From contig NZ_JAUFPN010000143.1 of assembly GCF_030409335.1 (NCBI RefSeq), positions 1 to 64,000 on the forward strand: a stretch of 64,000 nucleotides of DNA, in the 5' to 3' direction. Shown here one piece after another: positions 19,566 through 27,845 of this stretch. How positions within the stretch are numbered: position 1 is the stretch's first letter; each line of letters begins with the position of its first letter. Both the position numbers and the translations under genes were made by a program. Source of the DNA: Paeniroseomonas aquatica (lineage in GTDB: Bacteria > Pseudomonadota > Alphaproteobacteria > Acetobacterales > Acetobacteraceae). Under the pieces are notes generated by a model. The model was given only the letters and a program-made list of their open reading frames with translations, was not told the origin of the DNA and ran no database searches.

Positions 19566-20522
19566 ATGCGCCACTTCCTGGACTTCGAAAAACCGATCGC
19601 CGAGCTCGAGGGCAAGATCGAGGAGCTGCGGCGGACCTCGGATGCCGGCGGGATCGACGTGGCCGAGGAGGTCGGCCGCATGCGCGACAAGGCCCAGGCC
19701 CTGTTGCGCACCACCTACGGCAAGCTGACGCCCTGGCAGAAGACGCTGGTCGCCCGCCACCCGGACCGGCCCAAATGCCTCGATTACATCGCCGCGCTGA
19801 TCGAGGAATGGACCCCGCTCGCCGGCGACCGCGCCTTCGCCGACGATGCCGCGGTGATCGGCGGCCTCGGCCGCTTCCGTGGCCGCGCCGTCGCGGTGCT
19901 CGGCACCGAGAAGGGCTCCGATACCGAAAGCCGGGTCATCCACAATTTCGGCATGGCCCGGCCGGAGGGCTACCGCAAGGCGCGGCGCATCATCGAGCTG
20001 GCCAGCCGCTTCAACCTGCCGATCCTGAGCTTCGTCGATACCGCCGGCGCCTTCCCGGGCATCGAGGCCGAGGCGCGCGGCCAGTCCGAGGCCATCGCCC
20101 GCTCGATCGAGGCCTGCCTCGACGCCCCGGTGCCCTTCGTCGCCACCATCATCGGCGAGGGCGGCTCGGGCGGCGCCATCGCGCTGGCGGCGGCCGACCG
20201 CATCCTGATGCTGGAGCACAGCATCTATTCGGTCATCAGCCCCGAGGGCTGCGCCAGCATCCTGTGGCGCGACGCCGCCCAGGCGGCGACCGCGGCCGAG
20301 GCGCTGAAGCTGACCGCCGAGGATCTGCGCCGGCTGAACATCGTCGATGCCGTGGTGCCGGAGCCGATGGGCGGGGCGCACCGCGACACCGCGGCGACGC
20401 TGGCGGCCGTCGGCGACAAGGTCTGGGGGCTGCTGGAGCCGCTGCTGGCGCTCGACGGCGCCACGCTGCGCGCCCGGCGGCGGGAGAAATTCCTGGAGAT
20501 GGGCCGGAACAGCGTGGTCTGA
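19566..20522 (+). CDS. accA: Acetyl-CoA carboxylase carboxyltransferase subunit alpha
   Basis: Alpha subunit of the carboxyltransferase that makes malonyl-CoA, the first committed step of fatty acid synthesis. The 318-residue protein starts MRHFLDFEKPIAELEGKIEEL with the usual N-terminal helix. Conserved crotonase-fold blocks include FGMARPEGYRKARRI, PILSFVDTAGAFPGIEAE and GEGGSGGAIALA. Its partner accD is not in the window, as is common. The ATG choice matches family length. It is followed after 5 bases by the MFS gene, so the two may be cotranscribed although unrelated in role. Confidence 0.97.
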   Translation: MRHFLDFEKPIAELEGKIEELRRTSDAGGIDVAEEVGRMRDKAQALLRTTYGKLTPWQKTLVARHPDRPKCLDYIAALIEEWTPLAGDRAFADDAAVIGGLGRFRGRAVAVLGTEKGSDTESRVIHNFGMARPEGYRKARRIIELASRFNLPILSFVDTAGAFPGIEAEARGQSEAIARSIEACLDAPVPFVATIIGEGGSGGAIALAAADRILMLEHSIYSVISPEGCASILWRDAAQAATAAEALKLTAEDLRRLNIVDAVVPEPMGGAHRDTAATLAAVGDKVWGLLEPLLALDGATLRARRREKFLEMGRNSVV

Positions 20523-20527
20523 CGGCC

Positions 20528-22027
20528 ATGGCCGAGCCGCGCATGTCGCCGGCCGAGATGCGCCGGGCCTTCTTCCTCACCTTCCCCGGCGTCGCCCCGG
20601 CGATCATCCTCTCGGCCATCGACCAGACCATCGTCGCCACTGCCCTGCCGGCCATCGCCGGCTCGCTCGGCGCGGTCGAGCACCTCTCCTGGGTGGTGGT
20701 CGCCTATCTCATCGCGGCGACCATCGCCGCCCCGGTCTTCGGCCGGCTGGGCGATGTCTTCGGCCGCCGCCGCCTGCTGCTGGTGGCGCTGGGGCTGGCG
20801 GCGCTGGGCGCCGCCCTCTCGGCCGCGGCGCCGAGCTTCGGCGTGCTGATCCTCGGCCGGCTGATCCAGGGCTTCGCCGGCGGCGGGATGGCGACCCTCG
20901 CCATGGCGCTGATCGGCGAGGCGGTGCCGCCGCGCGAGCGCGGCCGCTTCCAGGCCTATATCGTCGCCAGCTTCACCACCGCCTCCTGCCTCGGCCCGAT
21001 CACCGGCGGCTTCATGACCGAGCATTTCGGCTGGCGCGCGGTCTTCTGGGTGCTGCTGCCCTGGATCGCGGTCGCGGTGCCGCTGGCGCTGCGCATCCCG
21101 GCCCGGCCGGAGGGGCTCTCCCGCGCCCGCCAGGCCGGCTTCCGCTTCGACCTGCCGGGGGTGCTGCTCTTCGCCGGCTTCGTCGCCCCGGCGCTGATGG
21201 CGCTGTCGCAGGTGCAGAAGCTGCGGCTCTCGGCGCTGCCGGCAGCGGCCGGGCTGGCGGCGGTGGCGGCGCTGTCCCTGGTCCTGCTGCTGCGGCAGGA
21301 GCGCCGGGTGCGCGACCCGCTGCTGCCGCTGCCGCTGCTGGCCGAGCCCACCGTGCTGCGCAGCAACCTGATGACCGCCTGCGCCCATGGCGCGCTGATC
21401 GCGCTGCTCACGTTCCTGCCGATCTACCTGCAGAGCGTCCGCGGCGCCTCGGCGGTGCAGGCCGGGGTGCTGCTGCTGCCGCTGTCGCTCGGCGGGGCGA
21501 TCGGCGGGCTGTCCTCGGGCTGGCTGATGACCCGGACCGGCATCGGCATGCCCTTCGCCACCTTCGGCCTCGCCCTGGCAGCGGCGGCGCTGGCGGCCAT
21601 CGCGCTGCTGGCCGGCGGCCTGCCGGACTGGGGCGTGGCCGGGCTGTTCGGGGTGGTGGCGGTGGGCTTCGGCTGCTCCTACCCGGTGGTGCAGATCACC
21701 GTGCAGGTGGCGGGCGGCCCGGGGCGGCTTGGGGCGGCCGCGGCCTCGGTGCAATTCTCCCGCACCCTCGGCGCGGCGGTGGCGACGGCGGTGCTGGGCG
21801 CGCTGCTCTTCGGCACCCTGGCGGCGGGCGACGCGACGGTCGCGGCGCATTTCGCCCGGCTGGTGCAGACCGGCCCCGGGCTGCTGGCGACCCTGCCGGC
21901 CGAAGCCCAGGCGGCGCTGCGCGGCGGGCTGGGGGAGGCCTTCCGCGCCGCCTTCCTCGGCGCCGCGGCCATGGCGGCGGCCGGCAGCTGGCTGGCCAGC
22001 CGGGTGCCGCTGCAGCGCATCGTCTAG
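20528..22027 (+). CDS. MFS transporter, DHA2 (EmrB/QacA-like) family
   Basis: A 499-residue drug/proton antiporter-like membrane protein with about 14 predicted helices. Diagnostic features are helix 1 with SAIDQTIVATALPAIAG (motif D1), the loop GRLGDVFGRRRLLLV (motif A), RLIQGFAGGGMATLAMALIG (motif B) and the motif C region (about 150-170, LGPITGGFMTEHFGWR). It lacks an adjacent membrane-fusion protein gene, so it probably acts alone in the inner membrane. The start ATG lies 5 bases after accA. Substrate cannot be predicted. Confidence 0.92.
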   Translation: MAEPRMSPAEMRRAFFLTFPGVAPAIILSAIDQTIVATALPAIAGSLGAVEHLSWVVVAYLIAATIAAPVFGRLGDVFGRRRLLLVALGLAALGAALSAAAPSFGVLILGRLIQGFAGGGMATLAMALIGEAVPPRERGRFQAYIVASFTTASCLGPITGGFMTEHFGWRAVFWVLLPWIAVAVPLALRIPARPEGLSRARQAGFRFDLPGVLLFAGFVAPALMALSQVQKLRLSALPAAAGLAAVAALSLVLLLRQERRVRDPLLPLPLLAEPTVLRSNLMTACAHGALIALLTFLPIYLQSVRGASAVQAGVLLLPLSLGGAIGGLSSGWLMTRTGIGMPFATFGLALAAAALAAIALLAGGLPDWGVAGLFGVVAVGFGCSYPVVQITVQVAGGPGRLGAAAASVQFSRTLGAAVATAVLGALLFGTLAAGDATVAAHFARLVQTGPGLLATLPAEAQAALRGGLGEAFRAAFLGAAAMAAAGSWLASRVPLQRIV

Positions 22028-22096
22028 CGCGGTCTCCGCCCGCTTCGGCGCACGGAGCCCGCTGCGGCGTGTTGCTCCGGCGCCGGGCGCCGCGGC

Positions 22097-24058
22097 TCAG
22101 GCCGGCGCGGCGGCCAGGCCAAGCGGCGGCGGCGGCTCGGGCGGGGCGACCGGCGTGGCCACGGCCGGCGTGGCGGTCCCGGCCGCCTCGGCCGCGAGGT
22201 CGAGCGCCTCCACCAGGCTGATCGCCAGCTGCAGCGGGCCGGCCTCCGCCTCCGCCCGCAGCGCCCGGGCAAGGGCGCCGTCGCCGTCGTTGCCGCCGGT
22301 CGGCGTCCAGGCCAGGGCGATGGCGGGCACGCCGGGCATCCGCCGCCGCGCCCGGCGCAGCAGGTAGCGGGCGGTGGCGCTGCTGCTGCCGCCCTCGAGC
22401 AGGCAGAGCACCATCAGCTTCGGCGCCACCTCCGCGGCGGGGCCGCCGGTCTGCACGCCGAAGCCGCGCCGGGCCAGCACCTGGGCCAGCATGCTGGCGG
22501 CCAGGGCATCGAAGGGGCCGCGACCGTGCAGGCAGAGCACGGCGCCCGGCGCATGCCAGGCGGCCGGCAGCGGCGGCGGCGGCGGCTCGCCGGCGGCCGG
22601 CTCCGGATCTTCCTCCTCCTCCAGGTCCTCGACCAGCAGCTCGACGCTGCGCACCAGCGCCTCCCGCCGCTCCGGCTGCAGCGTGCCGTGCACCGCATCG
22701 GCCTGGGCCAGCCGCAGCGCCGGCAGGGCGACGGCGTCGAGGTATTCGGCCAGGGGCTTCTCCTTGAGGCAGCGCTCGGCCTGCTCGGCCAGGGCGCTGG
22801 CGTCGCCGGCGAGCGCTCGCTGGTAGAAGGTCTCCTCCGGGTCGAGCGGCGGCTGGTCGCCCAGCATGACCTCGAGGAATTCCAGCCGCTCGACATGCCG
22901 GCCCAGCACCACCAGGCAGACCGTCAGCGGCACCGCCAGCAACAACCCGATCGGGCCCCAGAGCCAGGTCCAGAAGGTGGCGGCGGCGATGACGGCGATG
23001 GGCGAGAGGCCGGTCGAATGGCCGAAGACCAGCGGCTCGAAGACCTGGCCCATCAGCAGCTCGCTGACCCCGAAGAGCACCAGCACCCAGACCAGCATGG
23101 TCCAGCCGGGATCCACCGCCAGGGCCATCAGGATCGGCCCGGTGACGGTGACGAAGACGCCGATGAAGGGCACGAAGCGCATCAGCGCCGCGACGAAGCC
23201 CCAGAGCAGCGGGTTGGGCACGCCGATCAGCCAGAGCGCCCCGGAGATGAGCAGGCCGAAGGCGGTGTTCATGCCGGTCTGCGCCAGGAAGAAGCGGGAG
23301 AGGCGATAGGCGGCGTCGTCCATCGCCGCCATGGTCCGGTGCAGGTCGCGTGCCCCGGCCAGGCGGATGAGCCGGTCGCGCAGATCCTCCCGGTAGAGCA
23401 GGATGAAGATCACCAGGATGACCACGATGCCGGCGGTTGCCAGCGGGCCGATCAGCGGCTCGGCGACACGGCGCAGCATCTCCATCGCGGTCGGGTCGGG
23501 GGCATGCACCTCGACCGGGATGGGGGCCGGGGCTTCGGTCCGCGAGGTGGGGGAGGCCTTGGCCGGCGCCTCGCCCTCGTTGCCGATGCCGCGGCCCATG
23601 GCCTGGACCGCGCCGCTGACCCGGTCGAGCAGCCCGCCGGCGCTCTGCAGCCCCGAGAGCTTCTGGCCGATCGTCGCCTGGTAGGTGGGCAGGTTCTCCG
23701 CCAGCAGGCTGGCCTGGCGGCCGACCAGGGCGCCGATGCCGAGGAAGATGGCGCAGGCCAGCAGCACGGTGACGACCACGGCGACCGGCCGCGGGATGGC
23801 GACGCGGCGCAGCCCGCGGACCACCGGTGCCAGCACGAAGGACAGCAGCACCGCCAGCACCAGCGGCACCAGCAGCTCCTGGCCGAAGTACAGCACCGCC
23901 ATGACCAGCAGCGCGCCCTGGAGCATCTCCATCCCCGAGCCGGGGGCGCCGGCCGCGGCCAGCCCCCGGGTCAGCGACGCGGCCCGGTTGGGTGGGCCGG
24001 CCGATGGCGTGGCGGCGGAGGAGGCACCGGAGGGAGGGCTTGTCGGGGCATCTGCCAT
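22097..24058 (-). CDS. AI-2E family transporter with a long cytoplasmic C-terminal extension
   Basis: A 653-residue protein. Residues about 40-395 form an AI-2E permease (VLYFGQELLVPLVLAVLLSF, WGFVAALMRFVPFIGVF, LLMGQVFEPLVFGHSTGLSP). A soluble region of about 250 residues follows. Its first half is helical (ALAGDASALAEQAERCLKEK, then PLAEYLDAVALPALRLAQ), resembling the four-helix module next to cobalamin-binding domains. After an acidic, Pro-rich linker comes an alpha/beta part (AVLCLHGRGPFDALAASMLAQ, then LARRGFGVQTGG) with a Rossmann-like pattern. HxxG is kept, but the Asp two residues before the His is Cys. A Pro/Ala tail ends the protein. The start MADAPTSP is chosen over an upstream TTG (24136). 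Confidence 0.88.
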   Translation of the reverse strand: MADAPTSPPSGASSAATPSAGPPNRAASLTRGLAAAGAPGSGMEMLQGALLVMAVLYFGQELLVPLVLAVLLSFVLAPVVRGLRRVAIPRPVAVVVTVLLACAIFLGIGALVGRQASLLAENLPTYQATIGQKLSGLQSAGGLLDRVSGAVQAMGRGIGNEGEAPAKASPTSRTEAPAPIPVEVHAPDPTAMEMLRRVAEPLIGPLATAGIVVILVIFILLYREDLRDRLIRLAGARDLHRTMAAMDDAAYRLSRFFLAQTGMNTAFGLLISGALWLIGVPNPLLWGFVAALMRFVPFIGVFVTVTGPILMALAVDPGWTMLVWVLVLFGVSELLMGQVFEPLVFGHSTGLSPIAVIAAATFWTWLWGPIGLLLAVPLTVCLVVLGRHVERLEFLEVMLGDQPPLDPEETFYQRALAGDASALAEQAERCLKEKPLAEYLDAVALPALRLAQADAVHGTLQPERREALVRSVELLVEDLEEEEDPEPAAGEPPPPPLPAAWHAPGAVLCLHGRGPFDALAASMLAQVLARRGFGVQTGGPAAEVAPKLMVLCLLEGGSSSATARYLLRRARRRMPGVPAIALAWTPTGGNDGDGALARALRAEAEAGPLQLAISLVEALDLAAEAAGTATPAVATPVAPPEPPPPLGLAAAPA

Positions 24059-24136
24059 AGGCCAGGGGTTCCGCGAGGACAGGCCGGAGTTGACCTGCGA
24101 GGCGGAACGCCCTGCCGCGGCGATCGTTTCGTGCAA

Positions 24137-25315
24137 CTACCTGTCGTGGCCGGCCAGCTCCTTCTCCACCACCGCGGCGAGGATGCCGGCGCCGTAGGGG
24201 ATGGCGGCGTCGTTGAAGTCGTAGGCGGGGTTGTGGACCTCGCAGCCGCCGGCCGCGCCCTCGCCGTTGCCGACCAGGATATAGGCGCCCGGCCGCTCGG
24301 CCAGCATGTAGGAGAAATCCTCCGAGCCCATGGCGGGGATGCGGGCGCGGTCGACATGCGCCTCCCCCACCATGGCGGCGGCGGCATCGGCGATGAGGGC
24401 GGTCTGCTCGACGCCATTGACCACCGGCACCGTCACCTCGCGGAAGTCGAGCTCGGCGGTCGCGCCGAAGCCGGTGGCGATGCTGCCGGCCAGCGCCCGC
24501 ATCCGCGCCTCGATCAGCGCCATGGTCTCGGTGCGGAAGGCGCGGACGGTGCCGCGGAGCGAGACCGTCTCGGGGATGACGTTGTAGGCGGTGCCGGCGG
24601 TGAAGCCGGTGACGCTGACCACGCCGGTGTCGTTCGGCGCGACGTTGCGGCCGATGATGGACTGGAAGGCCGAGACGATGGCGGCGCCGCAGACCACGGG
24701 ATCGACCGTGCTCTCGGGGCGCGCGCCATGGCCGCCCTTGCCGTGGATGTGCAGGTCGAAGAAGCCGCAGCCGGCCATCATGGCGCCGGCGCGGATGCCG
24801 TAGTGGCCGACCGGCATGCCCGGGCGGTTGTGCAGCCCATAGACCGAATCGCAGGGGAAGCGCTCGAACAGCCCGTCGGCGACCATCGCCTGGGCGCCGC
24901 CCTGGCCTTCCTCGGCCGGCTGGAAGATGAAGTGGACGGTGCCCTCGAAATTCTTCGTCTCGGCCAGGTAGCGGGCGGCGCCGAGCAGCATGGTGGTGTG
25001 GCCGTCATGGCCGCAGCCGTGCATCTTGCCGGGATTGGTGGATTTATGGGCGAAGTCGTTGGCCTCCGGCATCTCGAGCGCATCCATGTCGGCGCGCAGC
25101 CCGATGGCGCGGTTGCCGCGGCCGTTGCGGAGGATGCCCACCACGCCGGTGCGGCCGATGCCGCGATGGACCTCGATGCCCATGGCCTCCAGCCGCTCGG
25201 CCACCAGGGCGCTGGTGCGGTGCTCCTCGAAGCCGGTCTCGGGATGGGCGTGGAAGTCCCGCCGCCAGGCGGTCAGCTCGTCCTGGTAGCGGCGGATCCG
25301 TTCGATCGGGCTCAA
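24137..25315 (-). CDS. M20 family metallo-amidohydrolase (hippurate hydrolase-like)
   Basis: A zinc or manganese amidohydrolase (392 residues) of the M20D group that removes acyl groups from N-acyl amino acids or hippurate; the true substrate is unknown. Metal-ligand motifs are LRADMDALEMPE, GKMHGCGHDGHTTMLLGAA and FIFQPAEEGQGGA, with a late AMGSEDFSYML. The dimerisation domain occupies about 180-295. Start MSPIERIRRYQDELTAWRRDFHAHPE is the standard opening. It is divergent from a methyltransferase gene; the 91-base gap shows no obvious operator. Confidence 0.94.
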   Translation of the reverse strand: MSPIERIRRYQDELTAWRRDFHAHPETGFEEHRTSALVAERLEAMGIEVHRGIGRTGVVGILRNGRGNRAIGLRADMDALEMPEANDFAHKSTNPGKMHGCGHDGHTTMLLGAARYLAETKNFEGTVHFIFQPAEEGQGGAQAMVADGLFERFPCDSVYGLHNRPGMPVGHYGIRAGAMMAGCGFFDLHIHGKGGHGARPESTVDPVVCGAAIVSAFQSIIGRNVAPNDTGVVSVTGFTAGTAYNVIPETVSLRGTVRAFRTETMALIEARMRALAGSIATGFGATAELDFREVTVPVVNGVEQTALIADAAAAMVGEAHVDRARIPAMGSEDFSYMLAERPGAYILVGNGEGAAGGCEVHNPAYDFNDAAIPYGAGILAAVVEKELAGHDR

Positions 25316-25406
25316 ATGCGTCTCCTGTGCGGCCGAGGGCAGATTGGCTCGGCATGGCCGGGCGTATTGCGCTATGTCTACGGCAGTAGCGGGTCAACTG
25401 CGGACC

Positions 25407-26336
25407 ATGGAACAACGTAGCGAGGAAATGGCCCGGCCACAGCATGTGGTCCCGGCGCCGGACGGGCTGGCGCGCGGCGCGCCGGTGCCCTGGTGGGTGA
25501 AGCTCGGCGTCAAGCTGGGGCTGGCGGCGGTCGGCGTCCACGGCGGCCGGGCGCGGCGGCTGGGGCTGGCGCGGCCCTCCTTCGAGGCCGGCGACCCGGC
25601 CAAGCTGCTCAACGCGCCGCCGGCCTGGCTGGCGGAGGCGACGCGGCTGATGGGCCGGCGGCCGCGCACCCTGCTGGAGGTGGGCCCGGGGCGGATGGTG
25701 CTGCGGGCGCCGGTGCTGGCCGGGCTGGGGCTCGAGCATGTCTGGTTCGTCGATCCCTCCGACGCGGCGCCGGCCGATCCGGGCGCCTATCTGGCGGTGG
25801 CGACCCTGGCGCGCAGCCACGGCGTGCCGGTGCCGGACCTGACCGGCTGCGCCGACCGGACGGCGATCCTCCGCCGCTGCCAGGCGAGCCTGCTGCTCGG
25901 GGGGCCCGAGGTGCTGGCGGCCATCCCGGACGGGGCGGTCGACCTGGTGGTGAGCGAGGCGGTGCTCGAGCACGTGCGCCGGTCCGACCTGGCGCCGCTG
26001 CTGGCGCAGCTGCGGCGGGTGACGGCGCCGGACGGGGTCGGCATCCACCGGATCGACTTCCAGGACCACCTCGGCGGCGGGCTGCAGCACCTGCGCTTCA
26101 GCGACAGCTTCTGGGCCAGCGCCCTGGTGGGCAAGGCCGGGATCTACGTGAACCGGCTGGGGCTCTCGGCCATGGTCGGGCGCTTCCGCCATGCCGGCTT
26201 CACGGTGGAGGTGCCCGAGGCGGTGGTCTGGCCGCGCCGGCCGAAGGGGCCGCACCGGCCGCATCCGGATGCGATGCGGCCCCTGGCGGACGACCTCGTG
26301 GCGCGGGCAGTGCTCGAAGTGCGGATGCGGCGGTAG
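25407..26336 (+). CDS. Class I SAM-dependent methyltransferase domain protein
   Basis: A 309-residue protein with a methyltransferase fold. Motif I is TLLEVGPGRMVL (about 97-108), an acidic strand end follows at VWFVDPSD, and a post-motif is GAVDLVVSEAVLEHVRRSDL. The N-terminal about 90 residues are basic and include PWWVKLGVKLGLAAVGVHGG, possibly a membrane-associating helix. The substrate is unknown; similar proteins are found in glycan and lipid loci. Start is uncertain: ATG at 25344, 25374, 25407 and 25428 are in frame, and none has a clear ribosome site at the right spacing. The MarR gene follows after a long gap. Confidence 0.75.
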   Translation: MEQRSEEMARPQHVVPAPDGLARGAPVPWWVKLGVKLGLAAVGVHGGRARRLGLARPSFEAGDPAKLLNAPPAWLAEATRLMGRRPRTLLEVGPGRMVLRAPVLAGLGLEHVWFVDPSDAAPADPGAYLAVATLARSHGVPVPDLTGCADRTAILRRCQASLLLGGPEVLAAIPDGAVDLVVSEAVLEHVRRSDLAPLLAQLRRVTAPDGVGIHRIDFQDHLGGGLQHLRFSDSFWASALVGKAGIYVNRLGLSAMVGRFRHAGFTVEVPEAVVWPRRPKGPHRPHPDAMRPLADDLVARAVLEVRMRR

Positions 26337-26357
26337 GGCAGGACCCTGAATTTTACC

Positions 26358-26397
26358 CTCAATTCCGCTCAATTCGGCTCAAATCTCCTCAACTCTT
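26358..26397. promoter_or_regulatory. Four phased 10-bp half-sites (CTCAATTCSG) before marR
   Basis: CTCAATTCCG, CTCAATTCGG, CTCAAATCTC and CTCAACTCTT begin at 26358, 26368, 26378 and 26388, exactly one helical turn apart. The last runs into TTGAG, making a CTCAA-CTC-TTGAG dyad, and an inverted copy GAATTGAG sits at 26437-26444. A possible promoter (TTGATA 26411-26416, 17 bases, CAGAAT 26434-26439) lies between. The marR start is about 175 bases downstream. Autoregulation by the MarR protein is the simplest reading. Confidence 0.55.
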
Positions 26398-26572
26398 GAG
26401 GATCAAGCCGTTGATATGGCTGGATCCCGCCGACAGAATTGAGGGGCTGGGCGCTTCAGTCCCGCCCCGGCCGGCACCGCCCGGACCGGACTGCCGGTTG
26501 CGGCAAATATTCCTATAGCGTACCGGCCGGGACGGTGCAACCGGTTTGCCCGGCCGGGGCAGGAGGATGGGG

Positions 26573-27061
26573 ATGCAGCCAGAGGCCGGCGCGCCGGGGG
26601 ATTTCGCGCTCGAGGAATTCCTGCCCTACCGGCTCTCGCTGGTGACCAACCGGACCTCGCGGCTCTTCGCCCGGCGCTACTCGGCCGCCTTCGGGGTGAG
26701 CATCGCCGAATGGCGGGTGCTGGCGGTGGTCGGCCGCTTCGGCGGGCTCTCGGCGACGGCGGTGGTCGAGCGCACGGCGATGGACAAGGTGAAGGTCAGC
26801 CGCGCGGTGCAGGCGCTGCTGCGGCGCGGGCTGCTGCGGCGGGAGGGCGACGCCGCCGACCGGCGGGTCCAGCGCCTGGCCCTGACCGAGGCCGGCCAGC
26901 GCGTCCATGCCGGCATCGTGCCGCTGGCCCGCGGCCTCGAGGCGGAGCTGCTGGCCGGCCTCGCCCCGCCCGAGCGCGCCGCGCTGGTCCGGCTGCTGGA
27001 GACGCTCGAGGCGCGGCTGGCCGCCATGGGGGCGGGGCCGGAGGCCGAGGGCCCGGATTGA
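26573..27061 (+). CDS. MarR family transcriptional regulator
   Basis: A 162-residue winged-helix regulator that normally binds palindromic DNA as a dimer and is released by a small phenolic or other ligand. Visible parts are the N-terminal dimer helix (EEFLPYRLSLVTNRTSRLFA), the recognition region LSATAVVERTAMDKVKVSRAVQALLRRG and the wing REGDAADRRVQRLALTEAG, followed by the C-terminal dimer helices. The ATG at 26573 is preferred: AGGAGG lies six bases before it, while the ATG at 26567 abuts the ribosome site. The 236 bases upstream contain the phased repeat array. The target genes are not evident. Confidence 0.93.
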   Translation: MQPEAGAPGDFALEEFLPYRLSLVTNRTSRLFARRYSAAFGVSIAEWRVLAVVGRFGGLSATAVVERTAMDKVKVSRAVQALLRRGLLRREGDAADRRVQRLALTEAGQRVHAGIVPLARGLEAELLAGLAPPERAALVRLLETLEARLAAMGAGPEAEGPD

Positions 27062-27152
27062 CGCGGCGGCGACGCGCGGGCCGGCCGTGCAACCTATGGC
27101 CGAAGCGGAGCCGGCCGGGCTAGGCTGTGGCGCTTGCCTTGAGGAGAGTGCC

Positions 27153-27809
27153 ATGTCGCGTCGCGTGTTGCTGGCTGCCGTGCTGGGCCTGCTGGCCTGG
27201 ATCGGGCCCTCGGGAGCGCAGACCAGCGATCCCTCCTTCCGGGTGGTCAACAACACCGCGAATGTGGTGAACGAGGTCTATGCCTCCCCGTCGAACGAGC
27301 GGAGCTGGGGCCAGGACCGGCTGGGCACGGAGGTAATCCGCCCGGGCGGGCTGCACATCGTCCGGCTGCCGGCCGACGGGAACTGCAATTACGACGTGCG
27401 GATCGTCTACCAGGGCGGCAGCGCCGAGGAGCGGCGCAACCTCAACACCTGCCAGTTGGTGGACCTGGTGCTGGGCGGCGGGGTGGCGCCGCCGCCGCGG
27501 ACGGCGGGGCCACAGGGGAACGGCCAGGCGCGGCCGCAGCCGGGCAGCCAGCAGCAGGGCAATCCCTCCTTCAACCTGGTCAACCAGAGCGGGCGGGTGA
27601 TCGAGGAATTCTACGCCTCCCCCTCCTCGCAGCAGAACTGGGGCCCGGACCGGCTGGGCGACGAGGTCGTGCAGCCCGGCACCACCTTCGCGGTGCGGCT
27701 GCCGCAGGGCGAGTGCAGCTACGACATCCGGGTGGTCTGGCAGGGCGGCGAGTCGCAGGAGCGGCGCAACATGAACATGTGCGCCCTGACCAACTACACG
27801 GTCCGGTAG
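27153..27809 (+). CDS. Secreted protein made of two copies of one domain, function unknown
   Basis: A 218-residue protein with a signal peptide (MSRRVLLAAVLGLLAWIGPSGA, cleavage near 22). Two homologous domains of about 80 residues occupy about 26-105 and 138-217, joined by a Pro/Gln/Gly linker. Shared features in order are PSF-x-(V/L)VN, (E/V)-x-YASPS, W-G-x-DRLG-x-EV, the Cys-containing C-x-YD(V/I)R(I/V), V-W/Y-QGG, and ERRN-(L/M)-N-x-C. Each domain has two Cys, likely one disulfide per domain. I do not recognise a characterised family. GAGGAG precedes the ATG. It stands alone between marR and the convergent tartrate dehydrogenase gene. Confidence 0.8.
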   Translation: MSRRVLLAAVLGLLAWIGPSGAQTSDPSFRVVNNTANVVNEVYASPSNERSWGQDRLGTEVIRPGGLHIVRLPADGNCNYDVRIVYQGGSAEERRNLNTCQLVDLVLGGGVAPPPRTAGPQGNGQARPQPGSQQQGNPSFNLVNQSGRVIEEFYASPSSQQNWGPDRLGDEVVQPGTTFAVRLPQGECSYDIRVVWQGGESQERRNMNMCALTNYTVR

Positions 27810-27816
27810 CGCCGGC

Positions 27817-27838
27817 GGCCGGGCCGCGCGGCCCGGCC
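27817..27838. terminator. Perfect 22-bp GC palindrome between convergent genes
   Basis: GGCCGGGCCGC followed directly by its reverse complement lies between the stop of the duplicated-domain gene (27809) and the stop of the tartrate dehydrogenase gene (27846). A bidirectional intrinsic-like hairpin is the likely role, although no T-run follows on either strand. Confidence 0.6.
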
Positions 27839-27845
27839 CTTCGCC

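Noticed and set aside
18471-20381. Upstream extension of the family 5 binding protein frame
   Set aside because: It overlaps accA and the TauD gene on the other strand. The signal peptide and ribosome site place the start at 18470.
22526-25420. 964-codon plus-strand frame
   Set aside because: Covers the AI-2E and M20 genes on the other strand; low-complexity shadow translation.
26358-26397. Phased array as a CRISPR fragment
   Set aside because: Units are 10 bp with no spacers and no cas genes nearby; an operator array fits better.
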